64,000 bases of DNA. It comes from Psychrobacillus sp032154225 (GTDB lineage: Bacteria > Bacillota > Bacilli > Bacillales_A > Planococcaceae). How positions within the stretch are numbered: position 1 is the first letter of the stretch; every line of letters begins with the position of its first letter. The stretch covers positions 1 through 64,000 of the forward strand of contig NZ_JALDYF010000010.1 of assembly GCF_032154225.1 (NCBI RefSeq), in the 5' to 3' direction. This document shows, in pieces, positions 61,175 through 64,000 of this stretch. Made by a program: the position numbers and the translations under genes. The notes below the pieces were generated by a model. It was not told the origin of the DNA. It ran no database searches and saw nothing but the letters and a program-made list of their open reading frames with translations.

Positions 61175-62422
61175 TTGATTTTTATTCGAAATCGTTTAGT
61201 AGGATACGGTGTGGATCTGGCTTGGGTTGACACACTATCCTTTGTCATTTTGATTACTTTTATCGTTTTAATTTGTATCATTGCAAACTTCATCACTAAA
61301 CAAGTGATCATCCGTTTTATCACACATATTCTTCGCAAGAACAAGTTTAAGTGGGATGACATTTTATTGGAACGAGAAGTGTTCCGCAAATTGTCCCATT
61401 TTGTGCCGGCTATTATTATTTATTACTTTGCATCTTCTTTTCCAACGTATCAAAAAGCAATCGAAACGTTAGCGCTCACGTACATTATGATTGTGGCATT
61501 AATTGTGATTAATCGATTATTGAGCGTAATTAATGACATCTATCAAACGTACGAGATGTCAAAAGCTAAGCCGATAAAAGGGTATATACAAGTTGTCAAA
61601 ATTGTTGTCATTATCGTTGGTGTCATTTTAGTCATCGCTAATTTGGTAGGGGAAAGCCCGATTATTCTTCTCAGTGGGATAGGGGCTCTTTCTGCAGTGT
61701 TTATGTTGGTGTTTAAAGATTCGATTCTTGGATTAGTTGCAGGGGTTCAGTTATCCGCAAATGATATGGTTCGTGTAGGTGACTGGATTGAAATGTCAAA
61801 GTACGGCGCAAATGGGGACGTCATCGATATTTCTTTGAATACGGTGATGGTGCAGAACTTTGATCACACGGTTACGATGATTCCTAGTTATGCGCTCATC
61901 TCAGATTCTTTTATTAACTGGCGGGCGATGCAGGAATCTGGGGGGAGACGTATTAAGAGAGCTTTGTATATTGATACCACAAGTATTGCATTTTGCTCGC
62001 GGGAAATGATTGAGGACTTTAAGCATATTCAATTTTTGCAGGACTATCTCGTCCAGCGTGAACGTGAAATAGAGGAATCGAATATCAAAAATAAGGTTAA
62101 CCGCAACAATCTGGTGAATGGAAGAGCACTGACGAATATTGGTGTCTTTAGGATATACATCAATGAATATCTTCAACATCATCCGGGTATTCATAAAGAA
62201 ATGACATTGATGGTACGTCAGTTAGCTCCTAGCGATAACGGATTGCCATTAGAAATTTATGCGTTTACCAATAATGTTCAATGGGCTGTCTATGAAACTG
62301 TACAAGCAGATATATTTGATCATCTATTCGCTGTAGCAGGTGAATTTGGTCTTCGTTTATTTCAAAATCCAGCAGGCAGTGATTTTAAAGTGATGAGGGA
62401 TGATCTCAGAATCGGCGAATAA
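61175..62422 (+). CDS. mechanosensitive ion channel family protein (MscS)
   Basis: About 415 residues. Five or so N-terminal transmembrane segments, then the MscS pore helix and beta domain: IILLSGIGALSAVFMLVFKDSILGLVAGVQLSANDMVRVGDWIEM and the cytoplasmic cage SLNTVMVQNFDHTVTMIPSYALISDSFINW. Larger than minimal MscS and similar to YbdG-type channels. TTG 61175 fits TAGGAG better than GTG 61166. Monocistronic. Confidence 0.9.
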   Translation: MIFIRNRLVGYGVDLAWVDTLSFVILITFIVLICIIANFITKQVIIRFITHILRKNKFKWDDILLEREVFRKLSHFVPAIIIYYFASSFPTYQKAIETLALTYIMIVALIVINRLLSVINDIYQTYEMSKAKPIKGYIQVVKIVVIIVGVILVIANLVGESPIILLSGIGALSAVFMLVFKDSILGLVAGVQLSANDMVRVGDWIEMSKYGANGDVIDISLNTVMVQNFDHTVTMIPSYALISDSFINWRAMQESGGRRIKRALYIDTTSIAFCSREMIEDFKHIQFLQDYLVQREREIEESNIKNKVNRNNLVNGRALTNIGVFRIYINEYLQHHPGIHKEMTLMVRQLAPSDNGLPLEIYAFTNNVQWAVYETVQADIFDHLFAVAGEFGLRLFQNPAGSDFKVMRDDLRIGE

Positions 62423-62467
62423 ATATAAAACCTTTGCAGTACAAGATACAATAATAGAAAAGGCTTC

Positions 62468-62820
62468 CTAATTTCCAGAAATTCTCTTAGGTCGTGTAGC
62501 TTGTAATGCCTTCTTACCTTTCTCAGTCAAAAGGACGCGGGTAATTCTACGATCTTTTGAATCTTTGTATATTTCCAAATAACCTCTTTTTTTAGACGAT
62601 CAACAACGCCTGTTATTGCTTGTTTTGTCACCAATGTATTTTGATGGAGATCCCCCATAGATAAATTAGATTCAGCATTTAACAGCGACAAAATCATGTA
62701 TTGTTGTACACTGTTTAGATCTGCTTCATGCACATATTTTCCACCTAGTCGTTCCAACATGTTGGCTACACGGATAATATCCAACACGGTTTCTGCCAGT
62801 CTGCTATCTTTATCTTCCAT
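62468..62820 (-). pseudogene. MarR family regulator with a one-base frameshift
   Basis: Frame 1 (ATG 62820) gives the MarR N terminus and HTH (NSVQQYMILSLLNAESNLSMGDLHQNTLVTKQAITGVVDRLKK). After a run of seven A (about 62596-62602) the correct continuation RGYLEIYKDSKDRRITRVLLTEKGKKAL is in the next frame, ending at 62468. One A is missing from the homopolymer. This could be a real mutation, phase variation or a sequencing error. The intact protein would be about 116 residues. Confidence 0.8.
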
Positions 62821-62947
62821 ATTTATTCCACCTCAAATAGGATTAGTCAATATGTTGGCTAATTAAAGGGATAGTTAGTTGAAAAAAACAAAACCCATCT
62901 TCCCCCAAAAAGCAAAAAAAGTATAGGTAATATTAAAAAACTACTAT

Positions 62948-62961
62948 TGATAGCGCTTTCA
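62948..62961 (+). promoter_or_regulatory. cre-like palindrome before the sugar-binding gene
   Basis: TGATAGCGCTTTCA, one mismatch from the cre consensus and a near-perfect palindrome, 66 bases upstream of the binding-protein start. Predicts CcpA control. Confidence 0.6.
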
Positions 62962-63026
62962 AATGAAAAAACTGAATTTATAATTAAGTTGTAATTGTTT
63001 TTAATCAGAGGAAGAGGGGTAGTAAA

Positions 63027-64000
63027 ATGATCAAAAAATTTAAGGGGTTAACATTTTTAGCGATATTGATGGTATTTGCACTAGTAGTTGCTGGATGCAG
63101 CAGTGGTGGGGGAAGTAGTTCGGTTGATGTAGGAATTGTGTTACCAACAAAGGATGAACCTCGATGGGTTCAAGATGAGCAACGTTTCAAAGATGCATTA
63201 AAAGACTCAAAATATTCAACGGAAATTTTATTTAGCCAAGGATCTTCAGCAAAAGAGAAAGAAAACGTAGAAGCATTATTAAATAAAGGTATCAAAGTAT
63301 TAATCATTACACCTCATGATGGGGCAGCTGCTGCGTCAGCGGTAGAAGCAGCGAAAAAAGAGGGTGTCACTGTTATTGCATATGACCGTTTAATCACAGA
63401 TACAGATGCAGTGGATTACTATGTAACATTTGATAGTTTAGCAGTAGGTGCAGCACAAGCACAGTATTTAGTAGACAATGCAGAGGGCTCAGATGTTCCA
63501 CTTTACCTTTATGCAGGAGCAGCTTCCGATAACAATGCTTTCTTATTCTTCGAAGGAGCATGGAAAGTGCTTCAACCGAAAATTGCAGACGGTACGTTTA
63601 AAATCGTTAACTCAAGCGAAGCAGAGGCATTAAAGGATTCTTCGGATCTTTCGCGCGACCAACTAGGGAAAATTATTGGTCAAATTACAACGAACTGGGA
63701 TGCAAATGAAGCAAAAAATAAAGCACAAACTCATTTAACGGCTGCAAGTGATAGCCAAAAAGGTGATGTATCCATTTTAGCTCCGAATGATGGAACAGCA
63801 CGTTCAATTGCAGATGTATTTGCATCTGACAGTGCAATTTCTAATTACTTCATAACAGGGCAAGATGCAGAAAAAGCCTCTATTCAATACATCATCGACG
63901 AAAAACAATCGATGACAGTATTCAAAGATGTGCGTACTTTAGTAAAAGATGCAATGGGAATGGCAGTTGAAGTTTTAGATGGCGAGACACCAACAACAAC
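63027..64000 (+). CDS. sugar ABC transporter substrate-binding protein (XylF/ChvE-like), cut by window end
   Basis: At least 324 residues, open at the window edge. Lipoprotein signal (FALVVAGC, Cys 24), then a type I binding fold: VDVGIVLPTKDEPRWVQDEQRF, KEKENVEALLNKGIKVLIITPHDGAAAA, VIAYDRLITDTDAVDYYVTFD and VSILAPNDGTARSIADVF. Similar to xylose/multiple-sugar binding proteins. ATG 63027 follows AGAGGGG. A cre-like site lies upstream. The ATPase and permease genes are expected beyond the window. Confidence 0.9.
   Translation, partial: MIKKFKGLTFLAILMVFALVVAGCSSGGGSSSVDVGIVLPTKDEPRWVQDEQRFKDALKDSKYSTEILFSQGSSAKEKENVEALLNKGIKVLIITPHDGAAAASAVEAAKKEGVTVIAYDRLITDTDAVDYYVTFDSLAVGAAQAQYLVDNAEGSDVPLYLYAGAASDNNAFLFFEGAWKVLQPKIADGTFKIVNSSEAEALKDSSDLSRDQLGKIIGQITTNWDANEAKNKAQTHLTAASDSQKGDVSILAPNDGTARSIADVFASDSAISNYFITGQDAEKASIQYIIDEKQSMTVFKDVRTLVKDAMGMAVEVLDGETPTT

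Overview
The window is a low-GC Gram-positive chromosome segment. It carries no phage module or plasmid backbone. Several features point to a Bacillales, Planococcaceae-like bacterium (Psychrobacillus/Lysinibacillus/Paenisporosarcina type; genus is inference): many TTG/GTG starts with strong AGGAGG ribosome sites, CIRCE-controlled groESL, a CcpA cre site, a sigma-B-type promoter, an lmo0937-type micro-membrane protein, and the gene order tsaE-tsaB-rimI-tsaD-(ABC-F)-rex-tatA-tatC-CPBP-groES-groEL, which is close to the Bacillus subtilis ydiB-groEL region.

Layout. 1-310: end of an rRNA operon (23S 3' end, 5S, terminator). 0.4-4.7 kb: a VOC protein, an AraC regulator translationally coupled to a 41-residue membrane peptide, and a YtrA-type GntR/ABC-2 transporter operon. 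4.7-7.1 kb: a decay zone with a broken holin gene, an orphan 3' gene fragment, a small membrane protein and a dead IS3/IS150-type element. 7.1-15.3 kb: single metabolic genes (FAD monooxygenase, PQQ-type sugar dehydrogenase lipoprotein, TauE/SafE exporter, M28 peptidase, hydroxyacid dehydrogenase, NUDIX hydrolase, membrane-anchored PstS-like protein). 15.4-21.9 kb: a carboxylate module of AEC carrier, CitA/DcuS-type sensor kinase and response regulator, then tctCBA behind a cre site with an internal attenuator. 22.1-24.7 kb: an ABC transporter with a LytTR regulator and DUF3021 membrane partner, preceded by a LytTR-like direct repeat. 24.7-25.8 kb: a cold-shock gene behind a large leader hairpin, and a hemolysin III protein.

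25.8-32.7 kb: a LacI-controlled sugar/polyol locus (divergent sugar-phosphate isomerase, RbsB/A/C-like importer, Gfo/Idh/MocA dehydrogenase) with matching palindromic operators. 32.8-35.5 kb: MazG-like, rhodanese lipoprotein, Lrp, LysE and an isochorismatase-type hydrolase. 35.5-39.1 kb: a PcaR-type IclR regulator divergent from a CoA-transferase A/B plus thiolase operon, with a cluster of CGTACG operators between them. 39.2-39.9 kb: LysM/3D cell-wall protein. 40.2-46.5 kb: a tightly overlapped seven-gene operon coupling an ABC importer to a cytosolic alkaline-phosphatase-superfamily enzyme, a DeoR regulator and a PHP phosphoesterase. This is the best candidate here for an uncharacterised organophosphate scavenging system.

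46.8-57.2 kb: conserved core (YugN, t6A synthesis, ABC-F, Rex, Tat, CPBP protease, GroESL). An array of seven DnaA-box-like sequences lies between tsaD and the ABC-F gene. 57.2-61.1 kb: a second decay zone with remnants of an unknown gene, an alkaline-phosphatase-family gene, a GntP permease and a dihydrouridine synthase, around a live lmo0937-type gene and two sigma-B-type general stress genes. 61.2-64 kb: an MscS channel, a frameshifted MarR regulator and the start of a xylose/ribose-type binding protein cut by the window end.
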